In this document: in pieces, positions 40,201 through 51,959 of the stretch | Numbering within the stretch: position 1 is the stretch's first letter | Layout: the number at the start of each line of letters is the position of its first letter | Source of the DNA: Tomocerus qinae | Taxonomy: Eukaryota; Arthropoda; Collembola; Entomobryomorpha; Tomoceridae | Direction: 5' to 3' | DNA length: 64,000 nt | Assembly: GCA_020055645.1 (NCBI GenBank) | Contig: CM034547.1 | Coordinates: 52,516,909 to 52,580,908 of the forward strand | Translations under genes and position numbers: made by a program | Notes under the pieces: generated by a model | What the model was told of the DNA's origin: nothing | Database searches by the model: none | What the model saw: the letters and a program-made list of their open reading frames with translations, nothing else

Positions 40201-43200
40201 CAAATCATCTTCATGAGCATCTATTCAACGATTGATCTGTAGAGAATTGTAAATTAATATAATAATTTTGTGTATTAATTAACTTGAGGGGTTTAGATAT
40301 TCCTTACATGCTTTTCACGGTATAGCTGAGTAAATAGTATTTTCTTTTTTATCTAAGTTCATTTAATTGCTGTTACATAAGTGGATAGATAGACTTATCA
40401 AGTTAACTCTAATGAGTATAAAATAACAAATTAGCTTGAAGCGTTAGTCGTTGACTTAGAAGAGTGCATTAGATATTATTTTTATACTTTAGTTATTATG
40501 CTGCATGTGTACTTAGTTGGTATCAAAGTATCTAGCTATCAAAGCACCTCCGTTGGCTTAGATATAGCAGAAGAAAGACGAGGAAAGAAAAGTCGGAGAG
40601 TCTAGAAATGGGATTCCGGCCATAAATATTCTTCTCCTGGGGTGATTTACGTGAGTGAGTACTAACACTAACGTCTTCTTGTCTATATAAACCTCTACTC
40701 ACTCACTGTACTGTGACTATTACAATAACCATTAATTCCACACCACAACAACTATCAGCCTATTACTTCAGCAGCATACGATAACAACAAAAGTTTATTT
40801 CCCTACATGCACTACCCACTATTGATAATGTTTGCATAAGCATCGCATTCGAAAATAGTGATTTACAATCAGCAAAAGCTGAATTCACTTGATTCTACAA
40901 AATAATTGCACTCGTTAGCACCATTATCATATCATCGTAATAGTTAATTAAAATGCATTTGGAAACTAACTGCAGTTACTGTTGCAATGCTATTAGCCAC
41001 TGATTGCAATAAGTTCTGCATGTAAAGTGCCAAAGCGTTCTATGATAAAGAATCTAGTATCAAAGTAAAATTGCTTTTAATACACAAGAGACATTCACCT
41101 TTAAGGACAAAAAAGCAATCATCGAAAAGTTGGAGGAACTTAAAATGCCGCTGATAGATGTTTAGAGGGAAGCAATGCAAAATAAGCTTCTAACAAACAA
41201 ATGGGTATACAAGACATAAATACACAGGATAAGGTACCTAATCTTACTCTTTGAAAGTTTCCAAGTCTTTAGCGGAGCACGATAGGAAACTGAGACTTGT
41301 TGGTTAGTTTTTCTTGTTGTTATCATGACTTGTATCTCCATTCCACACTTTCTCTTAAAAAACTCCCCAAGCAGCTGAACTGAAGAGACAAACCCCATGA
41401 AAATCTCTTATTCTGATAACTACACAAATTTTTGGAGGAAAACAATAGTAGAATGGGAAAACAGAGGCTCTTGTTTGAACATTGTACACCACATTGCTTA
41501 CTTTTTCCATACTCTATTGTAATAATGATAGTTCTATATAAAGATGCACTTGGTATTTCCACAATAGATATGCATTTGCCAAGCCAAAAAACTAAATAGG
41601 CATTCTACAAAGTTGTAGAGGAACTAAAGAAATAACCCATCATCCTTTTGTTGAACTTTTCGACTTGTGATTCCATTCTTCCATCACCAAATCAGCTCGC
41701 TTACAATATGCTTTTGTTTTCGCTTCGTTTCACCATTTCTCTCGGTAAAAGAGGATGGAGTCGACGGTCTGATAATTGTTTTAACTTCATTATCCCTCGG
41801 AACAACGGAACATTGGTAGCTACTTAAGTACGTTGAAAAAAGGTATCTTAAAACATGGTCGGACACCACATTACAGAAAATGGTAAACACTAATGTAGAG
41901 TTTTAAGTAGAAAAGATATTTGTTGTGTACGATGCGTATCGTCATAAGACTTATATCAATAGCTACGCTGATCAGATAGGAACGTAAAAAAACCTAAAGT
42001 ATTTCTTCATTAGGAACGGAGAAGAATGGTTTTGACTTTGAGTCTAATCGTGCTAGTCGTAAGCATTAAGGGGAAAAGCTTCATTTTCCCGTACAAAAGT
42101 TCCTTCATTTAATTTCATACATACTAGAAAAAACTTTTGGCTATCTTTTGTTTGTTATCAGACAGCTAAATCTACAAGAGGTAGCGTCTATCATCTATTC
42201 TATAATAGTAGGAGGATGGCAGTTGAATGAAATTATTATTAAATTATGAATTCCGTGAGCGATTATGAATTTTTAGACGAGACAAGACAACTCAAGAGAA
42301 AAGAGACAGACAGAATAGGCACTTTAACTGACGACTTTGACTTGACTCGAGTGTTGTAATGAAAATGGAACATGGCGTGAGAATGAAAACGCTTGACAGG
42401 AGAAGCAGGCGCTAAGTTCAGGAAAGTGTCTCTGAGTACTACTTACTATTAAGTCTAATCAAAAGTGTAGTAGTCTCTAGCTAGTCTAAAAGTCTAAACA
42501 GTCGTAATAATCCCAATGACAATAATTGGCGAATAAAAGACACGCAGCTGACAAGACGCTCTCTAGGTATACGACAGTCCTACGGCTCTACTAAACGATA
42601 CAATTTCACTATTTACAAATGGTTCAGCTTTTCCACCCTTTTCCTCTGCGTTCAAAACTTTTGCCCATGTTTAGTCAAATTACCAACATTTTGCAGACGC
42701 ATATCCATAAACAAAACATTTATCTAGGAAATTCTGACTGAAACCGGGAGATCGGTAGAATTAGAAATGGAACATATCCATTTTAAAACACAAGAATATC
42801 TCGTAATGGTTAATTCTGTTTTTCGTCGTGCTAAGATAGACACTTTTCATCACACGACGAGTGGAGCTAGTCTGCGGTTATCAACTATTCATCCATTCAT
42901 TAGTTTATGAATATTAAGATATTAAGGGTCTGAAATGAACGGAGAACAAAGTCTAAATATGAGATGCTGTTTTCCGTTGAGATGAAAACGAAGATAGTGC
43001 CTTGAGTTGACTTAAGTTGGTTTGACTTGACATGGAGATGCCATGTGTCACCCATATGTCAAAAACTCTAGGTGTGAGTTTCACATCCCATCACATCTTC
43101 AACTCAACTGCCTTCCTCCTACCCTGTGCGAGAAATCTCCGTTGTTATCGCTAGTTTCTTCTTGTTTCTCTGCCCTCTTCTATTATTCTTAACTAGTTGA

Positions 43201-46200
43201 GTTGGAGTTGATTTTGAGCTGTGCTCCGTGGCGTGGGTGAAATAATTTTTCTACTGCTCTGTTCAGTGATCTGATCTCACTGAGATTGTTAGTTGTTTAG
43301 AACCTTGCATGGAGATTAAAGATACCCTGCCGTGTCAACGATACACACATCTGACATATGCAGATGACACATTGTCCCTTGCCTCGGCTGATGTACCGTA
43401 CCTTTTAGATACTTTCCTTCTTTTAACTTGGAATTTTCACTTCAATTTCGGCTTGCTGCTGTGCTGCGTGTTCATTTTAGTCATCTGTGTACAATCAAAT
43501 CTCTCCACTGTCTTCCTCTGACAGTTTGATTTTACATAAGTACCAATGTACACTCGGGAGATCATTCCAGATATGTATTTAAGATTACTATACTTACGAA
43601 TCCTCACGTATTAGTATGAGTATCTCCATTTTAGTACTTCTGTTTCATGTCTTCATAATAAAAAGACCGCTTTTTAGACACTTTAACACATTTGATGCCT
43701 TACCTATATGTTGACACATACGCATTGTAATTAGAGATAGTCTATCTCTTAATAATGTTCCTTGATAAAATCATTAGTCTCTGTATTTATAGAAGGTATC
43801 TTCGTCAGTATCAGTGCTGTGCGAGTTGGAGCTGCGAAATAATTATTTATGACATGACTCTGTATTGGTAGAGAGACTTCTTAGACTTGTCTACAACTTA
43901 TTTAACTAACAACTTCATCTCAGATAAGATCCTTGTCGATTGTGGTGAAGTGTTGTGGGCAACCCCCATTGAATTTAAAATATATAATACATCTGTATGA
44001 CAAGTTCGAGCTAAAATATGTCCTTTCAGATGAGCCCGACTCGTCATTAATTATAATGAGCAAATTCTATTTTAAAATTATCCGAATCTTGACTACCTTC
44101 CAAATACAAATCCACCACACTAAATCTTACTGGCTCCACCTAAGACCTATAATCATCAGCATTAACTTTTCGAACGAATAGAGTACGCATATTGTTTCAA
44201 ATGTCAAGATGTGGGAAGGTCTTTCAGTCTTTGCGACTGGGTTTTTTTCAAATATCCACCACATCACATTTCTCATTTGTTTGAATTGTTAGTTAAAAAA
44301 TTACCGCTCATTATAAAATTGTCCCTACATAAAATTGCTATTCTAGATGCAATAAGCAGAAAGAGCATTTCAGTATTCGGGTATCATATTGTACTTTTGT
44401 CTACAAGGTGGACGTCAACTCATTTCATTTACTGGACAAAATTGGGACGGGGAAGAAAAATGGTTCTTTAAAATAGAACACGAAAATTTTCGAGGAATCC
44501 ATGGGAAGATTGACAGAGTGCCGAAAATGCATATAATAAGTATATATTTTATCTATAATATTCAGATATAGCATTAGATTTTAGTAGTACCTCTACATAA
44601 TAATATGGTTAGAATGTATGACTTTGACTGAAAGTCAAACTCGTCGAAGAGTAACTGAAAAAGTCGGCAGGAGCAGACAAGACATAGAAAGAAGAGATCA
44701 GAGAGCCAAACGAAAGGAGAAGACGGACTTCCGAAGTTGATAGATTTGAGCAATGAATCTCCGTCTTCTTTTTCGTGGTTTGCTATATGGTTTCCCAACT
44801 CACCCTAATCCTATGTTCTTCTTGATCCTCTCTTCTTTACTTACTAGACTAGAGACAGACTTCTTTTCTTACTCAACATTTCTCCCCTAATTCTAATACC
44901 CCGACTCAGAAAGCCTTCCTCAACAGAAAACATTACAAATATTTTCATCTGGGATTCCAATGCCGAATGTCTCTAGCCCATGTTCATGAATCGGCTTGTA
45001 ATAATAATACCAGACAGTCACAGATCTATATGCTACATACTTTCTAGTTACAAGAACAGAATAACGCTACGAGAGATGCATTTCATTGTGGCAATAGTCT
45101 CCATCAGGGTTTCCTCTACAACCCACCAATGATAATAGCTCTGGGTTTACTTGTAAGTAAATGTGTATTCAATTTTCTAACATTTTATGAAATCAAACTT
45201 TACAGCAGAAATTACGAATATCTAAAGGTATTCTCAGTTTCTGCCGAAACTCGTAAACATAATTTAAAAATAAATAAAAACCCCCTTGGGTCAAATTAGT
45301 TTTCCCAAAAGCCCAGTGCCAGAATCTTGTTTGAAGGAGCTGTATACTTTGCCAAATGATAAATTACAAGGAATGCCATCCTTTAAATGCCTTCCCATCA
45401 AAAAACAGACCGAGATATTACTGAACTGAGAGAGAGCAACTATCCACCCAGATTAATCACTCGCTTTTCTCTAGATACCAACTATATGGAACACAAATGC
45501 TATATATACAGCTATACTGTATGCTCACAAACTATCTAATATTACAAGAAGCCACTTTCACAATGAGATATCACGTATATAAGCATCAAAGTCTTAGGAT
45601 CAATTTAAGCATGGTCTAAAAAATATCAATCTAATAATACCATTTAAAATCACGTACTTGTAATTTTACATGCATATAACTTGAATATTTTGTGTTAACT
45701 TTTGACTTCAGTTTACACTGAGTTATTTCATTATTTCTTAGACCATAAAAATTGATCGGTCTGCATGCATAATCCAGTACTTTTTTTTCAAATTCGTATA
45801 GCTGTTGTAAAAAGTCATGTTCAATCTACAAAACGCTCCTACATTGTTTCCCCAATTGAGTGATGCCTTTTCAAAATATGTACTATCTTAAATTAACAAA
45901 GAGACTTGTTCTTAGCTTTAAAATTGGATTAGGCTCAAACAATATTGAAAAGGTGAGCAATAATCGAATACTCTCGCTCCAGTATTTGACAGAATTGATA
46001 CATCTGATGCCGGATGTAGGTCGACATATCCAATTAGACAATACTTTAACTCCAAAACATGTGCTTAAAACTGAAATGAACAGGAAACAATACTTAGAAA
46101 TAATATTATTTTTATCATTCATTGATGTAGTGTAGTTCAACATAACTCATTCTGACGGACAGTTGATCAGTCGATGCTCTTTAGAAGGTTTGTCTATAAC

Positions 46201-46415
46201 TACAATAGATAACCCGTGAAATGTTTGAAGAGATAGAAAGATAACCCGGGCAAGAGGAAAACAAAGAAAGATTATGGTGTATTGATATTTCTTCAATTTG
46301 TTGTATTTGTTGCGATGTTATATTATTATTTATTCCTGAGTAAGAGTCTGAATATCTCAAGCGTTTATTAGATATCGATTTAGTAGAAGTATAGCTGTAA
46401 GTGAATAATTTAATG
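37244..46415. other. Gene desert, no exon recognised
   Basis: About 9.2 kb of AT-rich DNA. Open frames stay below 100 codons and have no family motif. TTGACT-like clusters recur at 42333-42351, 43001-43031 and 44621-44640. Nothing here shows termini, RNA genes or a convincing splice-linked coding series. Confidence 0.55.
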
Positions 46416-46559
46416 TTTTCGATAATGTACCCGAGAGGAGTTTACCCAAAGTCCAACACACGTATGTGCCTATGTTGGTGGCCTTCCAAAGCTGCCCGAC
46501 ATAAGCACATTACTTGTGTTGGACTTCGGGTAAACTGCTTTGAGGTACATTACCGAAAA
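46416..46559. repeat. 144 bp imperfect hairpin repeat (MITE-like)
   Basis: The left arm (from 46416, ttttcgataatgtacc, then agtttaccc and aagtccaacaca) pairs with the right arm (to 46559) over about 60 bp. Matching is roughly four bases in five, with one single-base gap. Shared blocks include taatgtacc, agtttaccc and aagtccaacaca. The loop is short, so the transcript or single strand would fold into one long stem. This is typical of a small non-autonomous inverted-repeat element. I could not define a target-site duplication, so the superfamily is unknown. Confidence 0.75.
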
Positions 46560-48663
46560 TATTTATAAATGAACACCATGTTTGTTAGTATTTTAGTTAG
46601 TCTGTAGAAAATAGAGTAGGTTATTCCTTAGGTCCATCTATAATACTACTGTATGCAGTTAAATTAAAGACTACTTTTATCAACTACATATATGTGTGCT
46701 AACAAGTATAAAATGGTGGATAGTGTGGCTATTAAATAACTAGTGTTTACATATACAAATAGCATAATCTGTCTAATATCAATATCCGGTCTCGACAGGG
46801 TCTCGACTAAGACAAGGTCTAGATCCCTGATTGAATCGGCAACTGACATTTGTAAGATTCTTTCTTTTAGTCTTTTATTGATCCTTGGAGCAATGGGGAG
46901 CTTGGGGGCACTTGGCAAAGCTACTGTAAGAATGCTGCTCTAATTGACATATTATGTCAGAAGCTCCCAGGTTTCTCATGTTCCAATGTTTTAACGAATA
47001 CCTCATCCAAACCTAATTAACTGGACTACTTAACCCTTAATAATATTATTATTAACAATGACAGAATGAAGTCCTACTCTACATGTCGGTAAGAACTTGT
47101 GCCATTTACTTCTGCTTGTCACCCTGGTACTAATATATTTGGGAGATATTGTACGGAGTACTGAGATCTAGATAGTAATAATGGTGTAAAATGTATAAAA
47201 TAAAAATGTGTATAATACTGTCTATCAGCCTAAAAAAGTTCTCCATTCAAATGCAATGTTAAAGGCAATGAAAGCAATTGTAACGAAAATTTAAACTTAC
47301 AAGTTTAAATATCTATTATTTTTGGTGTACGTAGAACAGAGAGGAGAATGTAATTCGTTCAATACATGGAAAAATAAAATAAAAAAAATAGCAGTGACAA
47401 TAATATTGTGTTAGTTTGAAAATGTTTCGGTCTGAGTTTTGTCTTTCTATGTCTTAGGTTTAAAGATGTTCTATCTGTACTGTTCATTTTTAAGCAAAGC
47501 CCAAACGTTTGGCAGTAGTCAGTAATGTCGATTGTATTATACTACCTATACATGTGGACAATACTCTCTAACACTTGTTTAATGACGCCGAATTGGACAA
47601 GCATTGCTAAAAAGCACCGTGATAGTCGTGTAGTACATATACCTATCTATTATCTATACATAACTTTATGCAAATGTAATACGCCATACGGTCATAGTGC
47701 CGTTTAAAATAATACGCGAACTGCCAGAGACCGACGATTGCAAAGCGAGAAATTCCCAAACCAATACTGCTATTCGATATTTCGAAATCGGAACTAAATC
47801 CTTCTTTTACACAATTACACGGAACCGAATTTTCCCGACTAACTAAACTAACTATAGTACGGCACTGTTTTCTCAATCTCAAATGTTTGGCATGTCGCAT
47901 TGCTGATCTATGTAGGATTATTATTAAGTATTCTATGAAGTTTCTATAATACTGCCAGCACATTCTATCGGTAACTCGGTAATTGAACTGAGAAAGTAGC
48001 GGTAATTTCAGAGATATTTGAAACAGTAATAAATATCATCGCAGTGGCTGGGAAATTCGAAGTTTTCAGTCGAAGGTCAAGAATGAATCAAGAATGTTTG
48101 TTTTTGTTTTGGTTCGACACAGCTAGCAGCCTGTAATGTAATACGTCAATAGTCAGGCAGGACATAATGGTAATGGTTAAATGTTAAATCGAACGAAAGC
48201 AATTAAAAATTAAAATTATGAAGGATTCATAATTAGCTGAAAATATTTTATCAGTTAACGGATTGAAGAAATCGATCAATTGATGTGATTGTTTTTTGTG
48301 TGACATTTTTAGTTTGTTAATTTGATTCTTTTATTGTTTATCTTTTGTTCCTTCCTGTTTTCATGTAATTGTATTAATTTCAAAAATCGCTATTTCAGTT
48401 CCAGTTCCAGTATTCACAGGTGTGACAAGGAAGTAAAGTTTTGTGTTAAAAATGCTTTCAGGCATCAGAATGATTTAAGAAGCAGTTATACTTATATTAT
48501 ATTCTTGATTAATCATCCATCGTTAATCCAGCTCAGTTTTTCAATCTTAACTTATCACTTGTAGTACTTTTAAGGTCAAAGGTGTAAGGGAGTTATTGTT
48601 TCTCTGTATTGTCTATTCTTAATTAGTGCTTAGGCGGCTATTAGGCTATTTAAATATTGAATA
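46560..48663. other. Upstream region of the Salvador gene
   Basis: About 2.1 kb between the hairpin repeat and the Salvador ATG. No coding family is recognised. The 5' untranslated exon and promoter of the gene must lie here or further upstream, but I see no clear TATA box or initiator to place the start of transcription. The last 300 bases contain short direct repeats (ttccagttccag) and T-rich stretches. Confidence 0.5.
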
Positions 48664-51613
48664 ATGCTGTCTAAGAAGAACAAAGAGTCCAAATCCTTTC
48701 CTGATAGTATTGTTGGTAAATATGTCAAAAAGGACATGCCACCTCAAGTTCCTTGTAAGTATTAAAAAGTACTACGTACGATGGTACAAAATTAAAATTG
48801 TTCATTCATACATAATATAATTCAGTAGTATTCAGTATTCAGCAAAAATTAAAATCAAATGTTTCCTTTCTTCTAATTTCAGTAATTAATGTGTGGACAC
48901 CGGACAAGGTCAACTCGAAAAAAGCTGCCAGTAGTAAAAAAACAAATCCTATTACAAGCTACAGTTGCAAAAATGATTTTGGGAATGCTACGTACGAAAA
49001 CTTCCCCCCACTCAGCCATCGAGGACAACAAATGATTGCCGGACCAGCAGTTTTACAAAGGCCGTCAACCCCCGTTAGTTCACAACCTCATTCTGGATAC
49101 GGTTACTCGTATCCGGCACAGGCAATTAATCCTGCTGTAAATGTAAACTGTTACACTGACTCTGGATATTCAGAATTATCAGAGGAGTCATCTCAACACA
49201 ATGTTCCTATCAATGTAAGTTTGTACAAGATCTCTATTTGGATTTTGTTATGTATTTATTTATATACATATTTCTAAATTTAATTTAATCTTAAGATTAA
49301 TAAAACATTAACATAAAACAATACAATGTTGGTATCTTGACGAAAATATCTGTTTTTACAATTATGTAATCTGGTTATGTAGAACGTGTCGCAAGGGAAT
49401 TACTTATCTAACTCATATGTAAATCTAACGGAATTAGAAGCTGAGAGACTTAGGGTCAGATCTTCAATGGAGTTTCCTACTAGAAGTAAGTAAATAATAA
49501 TATTTAATCATTTTGCACATTTTCATTATCACAATCATTCAGGTGTCCTCCAAAATGCTTTACTTTATACTTTGTTCAAAAATATCTGAAAAGGTAGAAG
49601 TTGTGAAGAGTTGCCGCTGCCTGCTGGGTGGTCAGTAGATGAGACAGTAAGAGGTCGGAAGTACTATATCGACCACAATACGCAAACAACTCATTGGTCG
49701 CATCCCTTTGCAAAAGAAGGCCTACCAACTGGATGGGAAAGAGTAGAGTCTAACGATTATGGAGTTTATTATGTGAAGTATGTTTTTTGTGCATCATCAG
49801 TCATTATAATTATCATTATCCTGAATTTCATATTTTCATTTATGATAATTAATGAAAAAATATACATGTATTTTTTATAGTCACATCACTCGCCAAGCCC
49901 AATATGATCATCCTTGTGCTCCAGTTTATTATGCCGTTAGTCATTCTTCAATTACTGAAGCACCGTTATTGCGATATCCTGTATTATCCGGTAGGCTCGA
50001 AAACCGAGATTCAATCCCAGAGCTACCAATGTTTTTACACGGAGGAGATCGTATGATACAGCCGAATCATACTGACTTTAAACCTCACACTGTACTTGTT
50101 CCTGGTTCACCATTTTTATTGCAAGGTTGAAGATTTTAAAATCAAATTAAAAATATTTTTTCCGTTCAAGCAGACCAGACTAGTTACGCAGATAGATATA
50201 CTTTCCTCCTTAAAAAATAATAAATAACTTACATAAATAACGTAAGAGTTTAGGTCAACCTTTTTATAGCGTGTATATATTTTTATAGGTTTGCATGTAT
50301 TATTTATTTTTTGCAAACTGTAAACCCACGCTGTCCGGGACCTACTCCTGCGGGGCAGTACTCCTAAAAGCAAAAAGATTCCTAAAACGTGCTTCTTTCT
50401 TCAATGCCAGATATTAACAGAGTTTCCCTTTGAACAACATCTATTCGTAACTCTTCGATTAGTTTACAAATTAGTTTCATTTTTAATATCTTTAATACTA
50501 GTTGACTGTAAAGCAATCCTAAGCTGAATTGCATGAAAAAACATGGCACACAATATTATAATAGCTGAATAGCTGGCATTGCATTAGGAGTCCTTTAGGA
50601 GTAAAATGTAAAATCTTTTAGAAATGATTCTCTCGTAGGAGTCGATATATTATGTTTTACGTATATCAAGCAAACCCAATGTTCAATTTACCCAATTTTC
50701 AGTTTTATATAGGTATTGTGTATATAAGTATAATATGTGTATAAGTGTGTTCTGTGTTGACTTTTACATTATATTGTATCTTCTGATATACCAATAATAA
50801 TATGAAAATGCCCCGAATTGTCAACACCTTTTTGTCAACAAAATTGTGACCCCTTTGGTCGTCAACACCTTTTTGTCAACCCTTTTAGAGTTTTTGTCAA
50901 CACAAGTTTTTCGTAGGTACAATGTACACTGTGGTTTTATTTGGAAGGATTGAAGTCTAAATATTCTTAAAATGGTCAGTTATAATAGTTTAAAGCTTCT
51001 TTAAATAGTCAGTTATAACAGTTTAAAGCTTCTTAAAATGATTCAGTCATATGAGTTTTAGTTTAATGATAAATAAATAAGTAACACTGCTTATGTTCTA
51101 CAGAACTCACTAATCCACTTTAATGTTTTTTGCTGACAGTACTAGAAAATGTGATTTTTAACGAAAGATTTTTAATTTAGATATTCCAGATTGGCTGCAG
51201 GTATACTCCCAAGCGCCGTCTGAATGGGATAATAAGCTACGATGGGAGCTTTTTCGACTTCCGGAGTTGGATTGCTTTGATGCTATGTTAAAGCGACTTT
51301 TTCGTCATGAGCTCGAAAGAGTAGTCATGAGTTATGAAGCTTTAAGGTATAATATTATTATTGTAAAGTTATGCTAAAGTGTGTGATATAAGTGTAATAA
51401 TATAGTGTGGTTGTGGGTACCATGAATCATGAAACTCAAAAAAACGTTTTGTACAGATAAAAAAGTATTTTTCCAAGGAGTTGTAATAACAAACATCATT
51501 AATTTTGTAGACTGGCTATACTTCACGAAATGGAACAACGGACTAAAGCACTTAAGGCACCAGAGATACTGAAGCGTGTTGCACTTGCCCAGAACTTTGA
51601 AACAAAAGTCTGA
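48664..51613 (+). CDS. sav: Salvador homologue, Hippo pathway WW/SARAH scaffold (7 coding exons)
   Basis: Predicted exons: 48664-48754, 48883-49214, 49383-49485, 49594-49777, 49881-50125, 51181-51346 and 51511-51613. They sum to 1224 nt (407 aa) in frame. The N-terminus has [10 protein letters not shown] and GKYVKKDMP, like SAV1. WW1 lies at about residues 183-213 ([25 protein letters not shown]). WW2 lies at about 219-248 ([27 protein letters not shown]), with tyrosine replacing its second tryptophan, as is usual in Salvador. The C-terminus (about 319-407) has [13 protein letters not shown], then a SARAH coiled coil ([34 protein letters not shown]). In known systems Salvador binds Hippo/MST through SARAH and brings it to Warts/LATS and Mats at the membrane, restraining Yorkie/YAP. 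All introns are GT-AG. The donor after exon 5 (gttgaa) is weak. The exon 3/4 boundary could also be 49489/49601. Length is close to the vertebrate protein and shorter than the fly protein. Confidence 0.93.
50820..50903 (+). repeat. Direct repeats of a GTCAACACC-T-run motif in sav intron 5
   Basis: The 20-mer gtcaacacctttttgtcaac occurs exactly at 50820-50839 and 50861-50880, a spacing of 41 bases. A third partial copy (tttttgtcaacac) lies at 50891-50903. The intervening DNA is C/T rich with ccccttt words, unlike the surrounding intron. It may be a decayed minisatellite or a piece of a transposon end. Confidence 0.8.
50964..51061 (+). repeat. 33 bp tandem repeat, about three copies, in sav intron 5
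   Basis: Units at 50964-50996 and 50997-51029 match closely; both contain gtcagttata and agtttaaagc. A third, degraded unit follows from 51030. The unit begins ttctt(a/t)aaat. It is an intronic minisatellite with no sign of function. Confidence 0.8.
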
Positions 51614-51953
51614 TAATTCTGTCCAGCCGTCCATTGTGCCAAAAATTTGTATGGCCGTTTTTAAAAGAAATATATACCCCTTTATACAGTACATATTCAT
51701 TTCGATCAATAAGCAAACGTAATAAGCGTTATAAATATTATAAAATATTACGACAACAATTATTTGTTATGAATATAAATTCCCTATACTTTTATTGCCT
51801 AAGCATTGACGATGATGTTATTGAATAGAAATTTATGGAAAGTTAACAGACTGAAACAGATAATAACTAGCATGCAGCTGAAAATTGATGTATTACTAAA
51901 ATTGCCAAGCGTATTCGGTATATTTTATAGTAATATTGACTGCCTATTTATTC

Positions 51954-51959
51954 AATAAA
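51954..51959 (+). terminator. Candidate polyadenylation signal of sav
   Basis: The first AATAAA downstream of the Salvador stop, about 340 bases after it, with T-rich DNA following. This is a plausible 3' end; there is no transcript evidence. Confidence 0.5.

Noticed and set aside
43309-43521. THLTYADDTLSLA, resembling the YADD motif of non-LTR reverse transcriptases
   Set aside because: None of the neighbouring RT motifs are present on either side in any frame, so four matching residues are best taken as coincidence.
46664-46918. Minus-strand frame of 84 codons with a helical, retroelement-like look (KRLKERILQMSVADSIRDLD)
   Set aside because: The resemblance to a retroelement fragment is vague, no catalytic motif follows, and an opposing open frame of similar length exists. 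Not enough to call a gene or pseudogene.
50330-50645. Recurring actcct/aggagt words in sav intron 5 that hint at inverted ends
   Set aside because: The matching blocks are only six to ten bases, irregularly spaced, and I could not align them into real terminal repeats or find a target duplication.
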